Positions 1-10,242 of a DNA stretch of 64,000 bases are shown piece by piece (position 1 is the stretch's first letter; every line of letters starts with the position of its first letter). Origin of the DNA: Lysobacter lycopersici (GTDB lineage: Bacteria; Pseudomonadota; Gammaproteobacteria; Xanthomonadales; Xanthomonadaceae); contig NZ_CP041742.1 of assembly GCF_007556775.1 (NCBI RefSeq), forward strand, positions 62,001-126,000, given 5' to 3'. The notes beneath the pieces were generated by a model. The model searched no databases. It worked only from the letters and a program-made list of their open reading frames with translations, and was not told the origin of the DNA. The position numbers were made by a program, and so were the translations under genes.

Positions 1-835
1 GATCTCGCAGCGCTTCTTCGCCCATTGTCGCGAATGTGGATGGGCTTCGTTCCATCACTTGCGTCATGTTCTGAATCACGGTGAGCACGTGCTCGTAGTG
101 CTCCACACTCATAGTTGGTTCTGGTTCGAAGGGCGCTGCTGATGCCTTTGGAAGAGTTGGTGCAACCTTCTTACGTATCGTTGGGGCGGCGAAGGTTTGC
201 GGAGCATGGGAGCGTACTTTTAACGGTATACCAAGCGCAGCAACTCGACCTTGATTCGCGAGCAATCGCTCCTTGCGCTTTCGGACCGCGGTTTCGGCAA
301 CGGCATAAATACCATTGTTGAAGCCACTCATATCTTTTCTAACCCAATCCAAGTGTCGATCAATCTCATCAAGTTGACGATCCAGCGAAGGTCTGATGTC
401 CGTATTCATGTCATGCGGGATTTCAAACGACAGGATGAGGTGCTGGCCAACCACTTTTCCTCTTGGCGGCGACATAGTAAAAGTGCTCGCTCTTGCCTTG
501 AAAAGATCGCCTTCTCCAGCAAAAGGGACATCAATGTCGATCTGTTGACCGGGAATGTATACCGGGCGGCTTTCGTCTCTGATCCAACGATTTCCGTGAT
601 ATCGGGCGTCAACTTGCGTTTCGCGTTGATCTGCCGTCATTTCATCGCGTAGTAGGCTCGGTGGCTCAATGGTGTACTTTTCGACAAAGTATTGGACCAA
701 GTCATCTTCCGACGTATTGAGTAAGCGGTTGGCCTCAAGCCCTTCGATTTCCCTAATAATCTGATCGCGTTGATGGTCAATCACGTTCCGCAATTCGAGA
801 TCGGAAAATAGGTACCCCTTGTCATACGCGCTCAT
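1..835 (-). CDS. Incomplete protein of unknown name, possible defence-island nuclease family
   Basis: An uninterrupted minus-strand reading frame runs from the ATG at 835 off the left edge, giving 278 codons. GAGG lies 7 bases before the ATG. The protein begins MSAYDKGYLFSDLELRNVI and has the block LNTSEDDLVQYF near residue 40, the stretch VPFAGEGDLFKARASTF near residue 105, and NMTQVMERSPSTFATMGEEA at the end of the window. From memory, proteins of this pattern are widespread in accessory regions and end in a restriction-endonuclease-like segment with a D...ECK motif. That segment would lie outside the window, so the function is inference. Base composition is near 50 percent GC and codon use (TTT, ATT, AAT, AGA) differs from every gene to the right, which points to horizontal acquisition. 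Confidence 0.8.
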   Translation of the reverse strand, partial: MSAYDKGYLFSDLELRNVIDHQRDQIIREIEGLEANRLLNTSEDDLVQYFVEKYTIEPPSLLRDEMTADQRETQVDARYHGNRWIRDESRPVYIPGQQIDIDVPFAGEGDLFKARASTFTMSPPRGKVVGQHLILSFEIPHDMNTDIRPSLDRQLDEIDRHLDWVRKDMSGFNNGIYAVAETAVRKRKERLLANQGRVAALGIPLKVRSHAPQTFAAPTIRKKVAPTLPKASAAPFEPEPTMSVEHYEHVLTVIQNMTQVMERSPSTFATMGEEALRD

Positions 836-880
836 AACAAACCTCGATCACTAAGTGCGTCTTTAATTTATTTTCCCAGT

Positions 881-898
881 TCACGTATCAATATGTGA
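881..898. promoter_or_regulatory. Operator-like imperfect dyad upstream of the left-edge gene
   Basis: TCACGTATCAATATGTGA matches its own reverse complement at 14 of 18 positions. It sits 46 bases upstream of the ATG at 835. On the minus strand it contains TTGATA, a plausible -35 box, followed by AT-rich sequence (about 856-880) that could hold the -10. The rest of the 836-999 gap is AT-rich with no further gene. A regulator-binding role is inference. Confidence 0.35.
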
Positions 899-999
899 GA
901 CTGATTCACAATGTTGACATTTCCAGCGAGCGCAGCTCGTCTAAGGTCAATTACCGCAACTAGGCGTGTGCCGCTTACCCGACTTTTGTCAGCACGACA

Positions 1000-1757
1000 T
1001 CACGCCTTCAACTTGTACCCCGTCCTGAAAATCCACCACACCGCCAGCAGGCACAGCGCCAGGAAGCCCAGCGTCGCGGCGACGCTGATCCCCACGTTCA
1101 CGTCCGACAACCCATAGAAACTCCAGCGGAACCCGCTGATCAGGTACACCACCGGATTGAACAGCGCGATCTTCTGCCACACCGGCGGCAGCATCGAGAT
1201 CGAATAGAACGCACCACCGAGGAACGTCAGCGGCGTCACGATCATCAACGGGATCACTTGCAATTTCTGGAAATCGTCCGCCCACAGCCCGATGATGAAA
1301 CCGAACAGGCTGAAACTCACCGACGTCAGCAGCAGGAACGCCAGCATCCACAGCGGATGCGCGATGTGGTACGGCACGAACAACCGCGCCGTCACCAGGA
1401 TCAGCACGCCCAGCATCACCGACTTGGTCGCCGCGGCGCCGACATAGCCCAGCACCACTTCCAGCGGCGACACCGGTGCGGACAGCAATTCGTAGATCGT
1501 CCCGGCCCACTTCGGCATGTAGATGCCGAAGGACGCGTTCGAAATGCTCTCGTTGAGCAGCGACAGCATCAGCAGGCCGGGGATGATGAAGGCGCCGTAG
1601 CTGACGCCGTCCACGTCGCCCATGCGCGAGCCGATGGCCGCGCCGAACACCACGAAATACAGCGAGGTCGAGAGCACCGGCGAGGCGATGGACTGGGTGA
1701 TGGTGCGGAAGGTGCGCGCCATCTCGAAGCGGTAGATCGCCTTGATCCCGTGGACGT

Positions 1758-1761
<4 letters not shown>
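1000..1761 (-). CDS. ABC-2 type transporter permease (YadH-like)
   Basis: This 253-residue inner-membrane protein starts [18 protein letters not shown] and has six hydrophobic segments, matching ABC-2 exporter permeases in length and layout. The family moves substrates out of the cell and works as a dimer with a cytoplasmic ATPase. The stop of the upstream ATPase gene and this ATG overlap by four bases (ATGA), so the two are translationally coupled and form one exporter. The substrate cannot be told from sequence; E. coli YadH is the nearest named relative by pattern. The alternative reading as a nodulation-type NodJ permease is less likely outside rhizobia. Confidence 0.88.
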
Positions 1762-2723
<962 letters not shown>

Positions 2724-2826
2724 CGTGGATCCTCGGGTCGTCGCTGGCATTGTGCCCGTTGTGGGCTCGCTTGAAACCGGGCGTTCGCGCCATCATCTCC
2801 GAACGATCCTTTCCGCCGGAACCGCC

Positions 2827-3498
2827 ATGACCGCTGCCGCCCCCGTCCCGCTCCGCATCGACTTCGTGTCCGACGTGGTCTGCCCCTGGTGCGCGGTCGG
2901 ACTGGCCTCGCTGGAAGCGGCGCTGCAACGCCTGCAGGGCGAAGTCGAGGCCGACCTCCACTTCCAGCCCTTCGAACTGGACCCCAACATGCCGGCCGAA
3001 GGCATGGACGTCGCCGACAACCTCAAGCGCAAATACGGCATGGACGACGCGCGGCTCGCCGAGAACCAGGAGCGCATCCGCGCGCGCGGGGCGGAACTGG
3101 GCTTCACCTTCGACTTCAATGCGCGCAGCCGCACCTGGAACACTTTCGATGCGCATCGCTTGCTGCACTGGGCCGAAGGCGAGGGCAGGCAACTCGCGCT
3201 CAAGCGCGCATTGCTGGTCGCCAACTTCAGCGAAGGCCGCGATGTCTCCGACCGCGACACCCTGGTCGAAATCGCGACGGGCGTCGGGTTGGATGGGGAA
3301 CGCGCGCGGCAAATCCTCGATTCGGACGAATTCGCCGAGGAAGTCCGCATCGCCGAACGGTTCTTCACCCAGGCCGGGATCAGCGGCGTGCCCGCGGTCA
3401 TCATCGAGCGCAAGCACCTGATTTCCGGCGGGCAGCCGCCCGAGGTGTTCGAACGCGCGCTGCGGGAAACCGCTGCGTCCAAACGCGACGCGGAGTAA
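2827..3498 (+). CDS. DsbA-family thiol oxidoreductase, FrnE-like
   Basis: The 223-residue protein has a thioredoxin-fold start with the redox motif CPWC near residue 19 ([11 protein letters not shown]) and the cis-proline loop ISGVPAVI near residue 185, as in FrnE/DsbA-family proteins (Pfam DSBA). No signal peptide is visible, so it is probably cytoplasmic, unlike classical DsbA. FrnE-type proteins act as disulfide isomerases/oxidoreductases in stress or polyketide pathways, but the substrate here is unknown. It lies 33 bases upstream of the molybdopterin oxidoreductase gene on the same strand, so the two may be cotranscribed. The ATG at 2827 was chosen because the fold begins straight after it. 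Confidence 0.88.
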   Translation: MTAAAPVPLRIDFVSDVVCPWCAVGLASLEAALQRLQGEVEADLHFQPFELDPNMPAEGMDVADNLKRKYGMDDARLAENQERIRARGAELGFTFDFNARSRTWNTFDAHRLLHWAEGEGRQLALKRALLVANFSEGRDVSDRDTLVEIATGVGLDGERARQILDSDEFAEEVRIAERFFTQAGISGVPAVIIERKHLISGGQPPEVFERALRETAASKRDAE

Positions 3499-3531
3499 AG
3501 TCGCAGGCGTATCCGCCACGGAGCGCCGGCG

Positions 3532-5814
3532 ATGGCCGACGGCAAGACCCCGCGCTACAAAACCTACAAGGCGCCGGCCGGCGGCTGGGGCGCGGCGGCG
3601 GCGACCGCGAAGGTGCTGCTGGAACAGAGCGTCGTCGGCAAGGGATCGAAGGCGCTGCTGGTGATGAACAAGCCGGGCGGCTTCAAGTGCCCGAGTTGCG
3701 CCTACCCGGACCAGAGCTGCGGCAAGAAATTCGATTTCTGCGAGAACGGCGCCAAGGCGCTGGCGCACGAAGCAACCAAGTTCCGCGTGACGCGCGAATT
3801 CTTCGCGCAGCATTCGGTGTCCGAACTCATGCAGCAGTCGGATTACTGGCTGGAAATGCAGGGCCGGCTCACCGAGCCCATGCGTTACGACGCGGCGAGC
3901 GATCATTACGTCCCGTGCAGTTGGGACGAGGCGTTCGCCATGATCGGCGATCACCTGCGCAGGCTCGACAGCCCGCACGAGGCCGAGTTCTACACCTCGG
4001 GGCGCACCGCCAACGAAACCGCGTTCCTGTATTCGATCTTCGTGCGCGAGTTCGGCACCAACAACTTCCCCGACTGCTCGAACATGTGCCACGAACCGAC
4101 CAGCCGCGGCCTGCCGCCGGCGATCGGCGTGGGCAAGGGCACGGTGATCATCGACGACTTCGATCACGCCGAGGCGATCTTCGTCATCGGCCAGAACAGC
4201 GGCACCAATTCGCCGCGGATGATGACCAACCTGGTCGATGCGCGGAAGCGCGGCATCCCGATAGTGGCAGTCAACCCGATGCCGGAGCGCGCGCTGATCC
4301 GCTTCGCCGAGCCGCAGGACATCGTGCAGATGGCGACGTTCGGTTCGACGCCGATCAGCAGCGAGTTCGTGCACATCCGCATCGGCGGCGACCTCGCGTT
4401 CCTGAAAGGCATCATGAAGGTGATGTTCGAGCGCGAGGCCGCGGGCGAAACCGTGCTCGACCACGACTTCATCCGCGAACACACGGTCGGCGTCGAGGCG
4501 ATCCGCGAGGATGCGATGGCGCAGGACTGGGCGAAGATCGTCGAGGCGTCCGGATTGGCCGAGGAACAGATCCGCCGCTGCGCCGAGATCTACACGCGTT
4601 CGAACGCGACCATCCTCTGCTACGGCATGGGCATCACCCAGCACCAGATGGGCTCGCAACTGGTGCGGCAGATCGCCAACCTGCTGCTGCTCAAGGGCAA
4701 CTTCGGCAAGCCCGGTGCCGGCATCTCGCCGATCCGCGGGCATTCCAACGTGCAGGGCGACCGCACCGTCGGCATCGACGAGAAACCTTCGTCCGCCTAC
4801 CTCGATCGCGTGCGCGAGGTGTTCGGCTTCGAACCGCCGCGCAAACACGGCCACCACACCGTGGACAGCGTCGAAGCGATGCTGGCCGGCACCGCCAAGG
4901 TGTTCATCGGCCTCGGCGGCAATTTCGTGCGCGCGGTGCCCGACACCGACCGCGCCTACGCGGCGATGGCGAAACTCGATCTCACCGTCGGCATCGCGAC
5001 CAAGCTCAATCGCGGCCACCTGGTGCACGGCAAGGACGCGCTGATCCTGCCGGTGGTCGCGCGTTCGGAGCGCATCGAAACCGCGAAGGGCGAGCAGTTC
5101 GTCACCATCGAGGATTCGATGTCGAACGTCACCGCCTCGCGCGGCGTGCTGGAACCGGCCAGCCCCGATTTGCTGACCGAAACCGAGATCGTTTGCCGCA
5201 TGGCGATGGCGACGCTACCGCAGAGCAAGGTCGACTGGGCGCGCTACATCGACGACTACGACGCGATCCGCGACAAGGTCGCCGAGGTGTATCCGGAGCT
5301 CTACGCCGGCTTCAACGAGAAGATCCGCAATCCCGAGGGCTTCCACCTCGACGTCGCCCCGCGCCGCCTGGTGTGGAAAACGCCGAACGGCAAGGCCAAC
5401 TTCATCGTGATGCCGGGCCTGCACGCGAATGCGGAAGTCGCAGACCCGGCGATGTTGCGCCTCGCCACGGTGCGTTCGCACGACCAGTTCAACACCACCA
5501 TCTATAGTTACAACGACCGCTATCGCGGCGTGTACGACGACCGCATGGTGCTGTTCATGAATTCCCGGGACATGGCGGATCGTGGCCTGGAGGAATACGA
5601 CAGGATTTCGCTGGAAACCATCAGCGACGACGGCATCGCGCGCCGCATCGACGGCCTCACCGTGCTCGACTACCCGATGCCGCGCGGTTCGGTCGCCGGT
5701 TACTACCCGGAACTGAATCCATTGCTGCCGCTGGATTACTACGATCGCATCAGCGGCACGCCTGCGGCCAAATCGGTGCCGGTGAAAGTGGTGGCGACGG
5801 CGACCAACACCTGA
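3532..5814 (+). CDS. FdhF/YdeP-family molybdopterin-dependent oxidoreductase
   Basis: The 760-residue length fits the YdeP family of formate-dehydrogenase-like oxidoreductases. Near residue 53 the cysteine cluster [13 protein letters not shown] followed by FCENGAKA is typical of this branch. The stretch [13 protein letters not shown] near residue 184 and [12 protein letters not shown] belong to the molybdopterin-binding core, and the C-terminal MopB-type cap spans roughly residues 610-750. No twin-arginine signal is present, so it is cytoplasmic. The physiological substrate of YdeP proteins is not firmly known (acid resistance has been linked in E. coli). No fdhD sulfur-transfer gene, often near this family, is seen in the window. 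An ATG preceded by GGAG sets the start. Confidence 0.9.
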   Translation: MADGKTPRYKTYKAPAGGWGAAAATAKVLLEQSVVGKGSKALLVMNKPGGFKCPSCAYPDQSCGKKFDFCENGAKALAHEATKFRVTREFFAQHSVSELMQQSDYWLEMQGRLTEPMRYDAASDHYVPCSWDEAFAMIGDHLRRLDSPHEAEFYTSGRTANETAFLYSIFVREFGTNNFPDCSNMCHEPTSRGLPPAIGVGKGTVIIDDFDHAEAIFVIGQNSGTNSPRMMTNLVDARKRGIPIVAVNPMPERALIRFAEPQDIVQMATFGSTPISSEFVHIRIGGDLAFLKGIMKVMFEREAAGETVLDHDFIREHTVGVEAIREDAMAQDWAKIVEASGLAEEQIRRCAEIYTRSNATILCYGMGITQHQMGSQLVRQIANLLLLKGNFGKPGAGISPIRGHSNVQGDRTVGIDEKPSSAYLDRVREVFGFEPPRKHGHHTVDSVEAMLAGTAKVFIGLGGNFVRAVPDTDRAYAAMAKLDLTVGIATKLNRGHLVHGKDALILPVVARSERIETAKGEQFVTIEDSMSNVTASRGVLEPASPDLLTETEIVCRMAMATLPQSKVDWARYIDDYDAIRDKVAEVYPELYAGFNEKIRNPEGFHLDVAPRRLVWKTPNGKANFIVMPGLHANAEVADPAMLRLATVRSHDQFNTTIYSYNDRYRGVYDDRMVLFMNSRDMADRGLEEYDRISLETISDDGIARRIDGLTVLDYPMPRGSVAGYYPELNPLLPLDYYDRISGTPAAKSVPVKVVATATNT

Positions 5815-5832
5815 CCGGCGTCGCGGAATCCG

Positions 5833-6756
5833 TTATTGCGTTTCGGGTTTCGACTGCCGGCGATAGTCCACCGGTGCGGTGCCGAACTGTCGCCGGAACG
5901 CGCGGCTGAAAGCCGGTTCCGATTCGTAACCCACGCGCTGCGCGATCTGCGAGACGCGCAATCTGGTCGATGCCAGCATGTCGGCGGCCAGTTGCATGCG
6001 CCAGCGGGTGAGGTAGCGCATCGGCGGTTCGCCCAGCGTTTCGACGAAGCGCTGCGACAGGCCGGAACGCGACTGGTTCAATGCGCGCGCCAACGCTTCC
6101 ACGCTCCAGTCCTTCGCCGGTTGCGCATGCAGCAATGCCAGTGCGCGGCCGACGACGGCATCGTCCAGCGCGCGGGCCAGGCTTCCGGCTTGCGGCGAGG
6201 CGGTGACCAGCCAGTGCCGCAGCGACCATACGAACAACAGGTCCACAAGCCGCGACAGCATTACCGAGCTGCCGAGCCACGGGCGATCGGTTTCCCGCCG
6301 GATCGCGGCCAGCGTCACCGACAGCCATTCGCGCGGTGTATCGGGAAATGCTGCGGGTGGTGCCGCCGCATCCGAAACGTGCAGCAACGAGGGCAGGGCA
6401 TTCGCCAGCAGGGTTCCGCCCGGGCCTTCGAAACGGAAATCGCAGGTCGTGATGCGGGGCCCCGCGTCGCCATCGCCGACGGATTCCAGCGCGTGCGAAC
6501 CGCCTTGCGGCAGCACCACGAGATCCCCTGGCTGCAATCGCAATTCCTGTCGCCCACTGGTCATGCGCAATCGGCATGCTGCGTTTTCGATGAAATGGAA
6601 ACAGGCGGAAGATTGCGGGAAAGACAGCGGCTGTCCGGCGCGCAGTGACCGGCTGGTGGTACCTCCGCCCCTGATGCGCGCGGATTCGACGACGTCGAAG
6701 AACGCGTCGGCATCGCGCACGGCCCGGCCTTCGTTGGTGTCATGGCGTTTCGGCAT
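5833..6756 (-). CDS. AraC-family transcriptional regulator with cupin sensor domain
   Basis: The 307-residue regulator has an N-terminal cupin-type domain (Cupin_6 pattern, LRLQPGDLVVLPQGGSHALE near residue 75) and a C-terminal double helix-turn-helix (about residues 205-300) with the AraC signature region SQIAQRVGYESEPAFSRAFR. Such proteins bind DNA in the cytoplasm and usually activate a neighbouring gene. It is divergent from the alpha/beta hydrolase at 6837 with 80 bases between starts, so that hydrolase is the most likely target (inference). Its 3' end converges on the oxidoreductase gene, 18 bases away. Confidence 0.9.
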   Translation of the reverse strand: MPKRHDTNEGRAVRDADAFFDVVESARIRGGGTTSRSLRAGQPLSFPQSSACFHFIENAACRLRMTSGRQELRLQPGDLVVLPQGGSHALESVGDGDAGPRITTCDFRFEGPGGTLLANALPSLLHVSDAAAPPAAFPDTPREWLSVTLAAIRRETDRPWLGSSVMLSRLVDLLFVWSLRHWLVTASPQAGSLARALDDAVVGRALALLHAQPAKDWSVEALARALNQSRSGLSQRFVETLGEPPMRYLTRWRMQLAADMLASTRLRVSQIAQRVGYESEPAFSRAFRRQFGTAPVDYRRQSKPETQ

Positions 6757-6836
6757 GGCAATCCGGTGTTTGGGCCAACCCGGCCGGGCTGGTCGAGCGT
6801 ATAGTTTCCGCCACTTTCCACGAACAGGAGCGATCG

Positions 6837-7526
6837 ATGAGCAAGCCCGCAGTGGTTCTGGTCCATGGCTTCTGGGGCGGTGCCGCCCACTGGGCCAAGG
6901 TCATCCTCGAATTGAAGCGCATGGGTTACGACGACCTGCACGCAGTCGAAAATCCATTGACCTCGCTGGCCGACGATGCCGAGCGCACCCGCAAGATGGT
7001 CGCGCAGGTGAAAGGTCCGGTCGTGCTGGTCGGGCATTCCTATGGCGGTGCCGTGATCAGCGAAGCCGGCAACCTGCCGAACGTCGCCGCGCTGGTGTAC
7101 ATCGCCGCGTTCGCGCCGGATGCCGGCGAAAGCCCCGGAGGCATCACCCAGCAGCATCCGCCTGCGGCCGTGGCCAACATCGCGCCCGACAGCGACGGTT
7201 ACCTGTGGGTCAAGCCGGACAAGTTCCACGAGAGCTTCTGCCAGGATCTCGATGCCGACGAAGCGCTGGTCATGGCGGTGACGCAGAAGGCGCCATTGGC
7301 CGCCACGTTCGGCAACAACGTCACCGATCCGGCGTGGAAGCACAAGCCATGCTGGTACCAGATCTCCAGCCAGGACCGGATGATCGCGCCGGAAAACGAA
7401 CAGCGCATGGCCGAGCGCATGCAGCCACGCAAGATCATCACGCTGGATGCGAGCCATGCCTCGCTGGCTTCGCGCGCGGCGGAAGTTGCGGCATTGATCG
7501 ACGAGGCGGCGAAGGCAACGGCCTGA
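6837..7526 (+). CDS. Alpha/beta hydrolase
   Basis: The 229-residue protein starts SKPAVVLVHGFWGG (oxyanion HG motif) and has the nucleophile elbow GHSYGG near residue 67. The expected acid lies in ISSQDRMI and the histidine in DASHASL near residue 205, so the triad is complete. It resembles the small esterase-like hydrolases of the PHB/RsbQ neighbourhood and has no signal peptide. AGGAG lies 8 bases before the ATG. The divergent AraC gene probably regulates it. The substrate is unknown. Confidence 0.88.
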   Translation: MSKPAVVLVHGFWGGAAHWAKVILELKRMGYDDLHAVENPLTSLADDAERTRKMVAQVKGPVVLVGHSYGGAVISEAGNLPNVAALVYIAAFAPDAGESPGGITQQHPPAAVANIAPDSDGYLWVKPDKFHESFCQDLDADEALVMAVTQKAPLAATFGNNVTDPAWKHKPCWYQISSQDRMIAPENEQRMAERMQPRKIITLDASHASLASRAAEVAALIDEAAKATA

Positions 7527-7532
7527 GCCTTG

Positions 7533-7565
7533 TCCCCGGCAACGGGGATGACCGGAATGCCGGTC
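7533..7565 (+). terminator. Two adjacent tetraloop hairpins after the hydrolase gene
   Basis: TCCCCG-GCAA-CGGGGA (7533-7548) and GACCGG-AATG-CCGGTC (7550-7565) are perfect 6-base stems with four-base loops. They start 6 bases after the hydrolase stop and end 55 bases before the MATE start. No T-run follows, so they may be a processing or attenuation structure rather than an intrinsic terminator. Confidence 0.4.
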
Positions 7566-7620
7566 GTCTCCGTTCCCGCGATCGACTGCAGGTAACATCG
7601 GCCTCGACCGAGGAGGCCGC

Positions 7621-9051
7621 ATGCAACCCACGCAATCGCCCGCAAGCACCACGGAGTCTTCGCCGCCGCAATCGCTGTGGGCCGAGCTGCGCGACGCGGT
7701 CCGCGGCACTAGTGCCGATTACACGAAGATCCCGCTGCGCCGCGCGGTGTTCCTGCTCGCGGTGCCGATGGTGCTGGAACTGGTGCTGGAATCGACCTTC
7801 GCGGTGGTCGACATCTTCTTCGTCGCCAAGCTCGGCCCGTCGGCGGTGGCCACGGTCGGGCTGACCGAGAGCTACCTGTTCCTGCTGTATTCGGTGGCGA
7901 TGGGCCTGGCGATGGCGGTGACCGCGGTGATCGCGCGGCGCATCGGCGAAGGCAAGCGCGAGGAGGCATCGATCAGCGCGGTGCAGGCGATCTTCGTCGC
8001 GCTGCTGGCGTCGGTGCTGCCGGCCATCGTCGGCATTGCCTTCGCGCAGGACCTGTTGCGGCTGATGGGTGGCGACGGCTGGGTGGTCGAACACGGCTAT
8101 CGCTACACGCAATGGATGCTCGGCGGCAACGCGGTGATCATGCTGCTGTTCGTGATCAACGCGATCTTCCGCGGCGCCGGCGACGCCGCCATTGCGATGC
8201 GCGTGCTGTGGCTGTCGAACGGACTCAACATCCTGCTGTGCCCGCTGCTGATCTTCGGCCTCGGCCCGGTGCCGGCGCTGGGCATCGAGGGCGCGGCCAT
8301 CGCCACCTGCATCGGCCGCGGCACCGGCGTGCTGTACCAGTTGTGGACGCTGTTGCATGGCGGCAAGCACATCCGCGTGGCCGCCTCGCAGGTCGCGTGG
8401 CACGGCGCGGTGCTGTGGAACATCGTGCGCACCTCGCTGGGCGGCATCGGCCAGATGATCGTGGCGATGACCTCGTGGATCTTCCTGATGCGCATCCTCG
8501 CCAGCATCGGCAACGAGGCGGTGGCCGGCGCGACGATCGCCATCCGGGTGATGATGTTCACGATGATGCCGGCCTGGGGCATGTCGAACGCGGCCGCGAC
8601 GCTGGTCGGGCAGAACCTCGGCGCACGACAGCCCGAACGCGCGGAAGCCTCGGTGTGGCGCATCGGCTGGTACAACATGGCCTACCTGCTGGCGGTCTCG
8701 GTGCTGTTCTTCCTGTTCCCGCACGGCATCACCGGCATCTTCACCGACGATGCGCAGGTCGTCGCCGTCGGCGCGGAATGGCTGCGCATCCTGTCGTACG
8801 CGCTGTTCGTGTACGGCTGGTGGATGGTCAGCGTGCAGGCCTTCAACGGCGCGGGCGACACGGTCACGCCGACGCGGATCAACGTGGTGTTCTTCTGGAT
8901 GATCCAGATCCCGCTGGCGTGGCTACTGGCGCTGCACCTGGGCTGGAAGGAAACGGGTGTGTTCTGGGCGGTGTTCGTGTCCGAAACTTCCGTCGGCCTG
9001 TTCACGCTATGGCTGTTCAGCCGCGGCAGGTGGAAGAAGGCGCAGGTCTAG
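7621..9051 (+). CDS. MATE-family multidrug efflux transporter
   Basis: The 476-residue inner-membrane protein has about twelve hydrophobic segments in two repeated halves, each starting with the MATE pattern (RRAVFLLAVPMVLELVLES, then WNIVRTSLGGIGQMI). The length is normal for the family, which exports cationic drugs in exchange for Na+ or H+. A roughly 40-residue hydrophilic N-terminus precedes the first helix. AGGAGG lies 4 bases before the ATG. The gene stands alone between the hydrolase and the MBL-fold gene. Its substrate cannot be predicted. Confidence 0.92.
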   Translation: MQPTQSPASTTESSPPQSLWAELRDAVRGTSADYTKIPLRRAVFLLAVPMVLELVLESTFAVVDIFFVAKLGPSAVATVGLTESYLFLLYSVAMGLAMAVTAVIARRIGEGKREEASISAVQAIFVALLASVLPAIVGIAFAQDLLRLMGGDGWVVEHGYRYTQWMLGGNAVIMLLFVINAIFRGAGDAAIAMRVLWLSNGLNILLCPLLIFGLGPVPALGIEGAAIATCIGRGTGVLYQLWTLLHGGKHIRVAASQVAWHGAVLWNIVRTSLGGIGQMIVAMTSWIFLMRILASIGNEAVAGATIAIRVMMFTMMPAWGMSNAAATLVGQNLGARQPERAEASVWRIGWYNMAYLLAVSVLFFLFPHGITGIFTDDAQVVAVGAEWLRILSYALFVYGWWMVSVQAFNGAGDTVTPTRINVVFFWMIQIPLAWLLALHLGWKETGVFWAVFVSETSVGLFTLWLFSRGRWKKAQV

Positions 9052-9125
9052 CGACGGATCGCGCACGGCTTGAGTCGATCCGATCCGTCCCCATTGCTGT
9101 CGTATCCCCCGCCAGAGTCATCGCC

Positions 9126-10175
9126 TTGACCGCTTCCCGTTGCCTGCGCGCGCCGATCGGCGACTACGCCGCTTCGCCGCAAACCGTCGCCGGCCAGTTC
9201 CGCAACGCCACGCCCAAGCCCGCGACTTCGCCCGATCCGGACGCGAAGACGATGTGGGACTTCTTCTTCAACAAGCCGCGGAACACCCAGCCGCGCGCGC
9301 CGATCCCGGTGCACCGGCTGACGCGCGCCGAACTCGACGCCGCGCCGGACCGCAGCCTGTATCGCCTGGGGCACTCGACCGTGCTGATGAAGTTGCGCGG
9401 GCAGTGGTGGCTCACCGACCCGGTGTTCTCGCTGCGCGCCTCGCCGGTGCAATGGCTCGGGCCGAAGCGTTTCCACGCGCCACCGATCGCGCTGGACGAG
9501 CTACCTCCGATTCGCGGCGTGCTGTTGTCGCACGATCATTACGACCACCTCGACAAGGCCGCGATCAAGGCGTTGGCCGCGAAGACGGACATGTTCCTGG
9601 CACCGCTCGGCGTCGGCGACCGGCTCGTCGACTGGGGCGTGCCGAAAGCAAAGGTGCGCCAGTTCGACTGGTGGCAGGACACCGCCATCGATGGCGTGCG
9701 CTTTGCGTTCACGCCGGCGCAGCATTTCTCCGGGCGCGGCCTGCGCGACGGCAACCGCACCCTGTGGGGTTCGTGGGTGATCGACGATGGCGAAAAGCGC
9801 GTGTTCTTCAGCGGCGACAGCGGCTATTTCGCCGGCTTCGCCGAGATCGGCCGGCGTTTCGGCCCGTTCGACCTCACGCTGGTGGAAACCGGCGCCTACA
9901 ACGCGCAATGGCCCTACGTGCACATGCAGCCGGAACAGACCGTGCAGGCGCATATCGACCTGCGCGGGCGCTGGCTGCTGCCGATCCACAACGGCACGTT
10001 CGACCTCGCCATGCACGCCTGGTGGGAACCGTTCGAACGCGTGCTCACGCTCGGCGGGGAACGCGGCATCTCCGTCGCCACGCCTGCGATGGGCGAACGC
10101 ATCGGCATCGACGCGCCGCATGCCGGCGAACGTTGGTGGCGCGAGGTCGTGGCCGCGGAAGCGCGGTTGGCCTGA
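9126..10175 (+). CDS. MBL-fold metallo-hydrolase (RomA / NAPE-PLD-like)
   Basis: The protein contains the family entry GQFRNATPKP, the block LGHSTVLMKL, the zinc motif LLSHDHYDHLDK, later metal ligands in FSGDSGYF and a final LLPIHNGTFDLA. This order matches the RomA/YcbZ branch related to N-acylphosphatidylethanolamine phospholipase D. The start is uncertain: no ATG lies upstream of the conserved N-terminus. The TTG at 9126 with a weak AGAG was chosen, giving 349 residues. The ATG at 9252 would cut off the conserved FRN segment. It is probably a cytoplasmic or membrane-associated hydrolase of unknown substrate. Confidence 0.8.
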   Translation: MTASRCLRAPIGDYAASPQTVAGQFRNATPKPATSPDPDAKTMWDFFFNKPRNTQPRAPIPVHRLTRAELDAAPDRSLYRLGHSTVLMKLRGQWWLTDPVFSLRASPVQWLGPKRFHAPPIALDELPPIRGVLLSHDHYDHLDKAAIKALAAKTDMFLAPLGVGDRLVDWGVPKAKVRQFDWWQDTAIDGVRFAFTPAQHFSGRGLRDGNRTLWGSWVIDDGEKRVFFSGDSGYFAGFAEIGRRFGPFDLTLVETGAYNAQWPYVHMQPEQTVQAHIDLRGRWLLPIHNGTFDLAMHAWWEPFERVLTLGGERGISVATPAMGERIGIDAPHAGERWWREVVAAEARLA

Positions 10176-10242
10176 GCGGCGTTCGGCAAGTCGCGGTTCA
10201 GCCGCAACACTGCAGCGTGCGCGGACCTCGACGATTCCCCGC

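Noticed and set aside
251-652. Plus-strand frame of 133 codons at the left edge
   Set aside because: It is antisense to the longer minus-strand frame 1-835, which has a ribosome-binding site and a coherent protein sequence.
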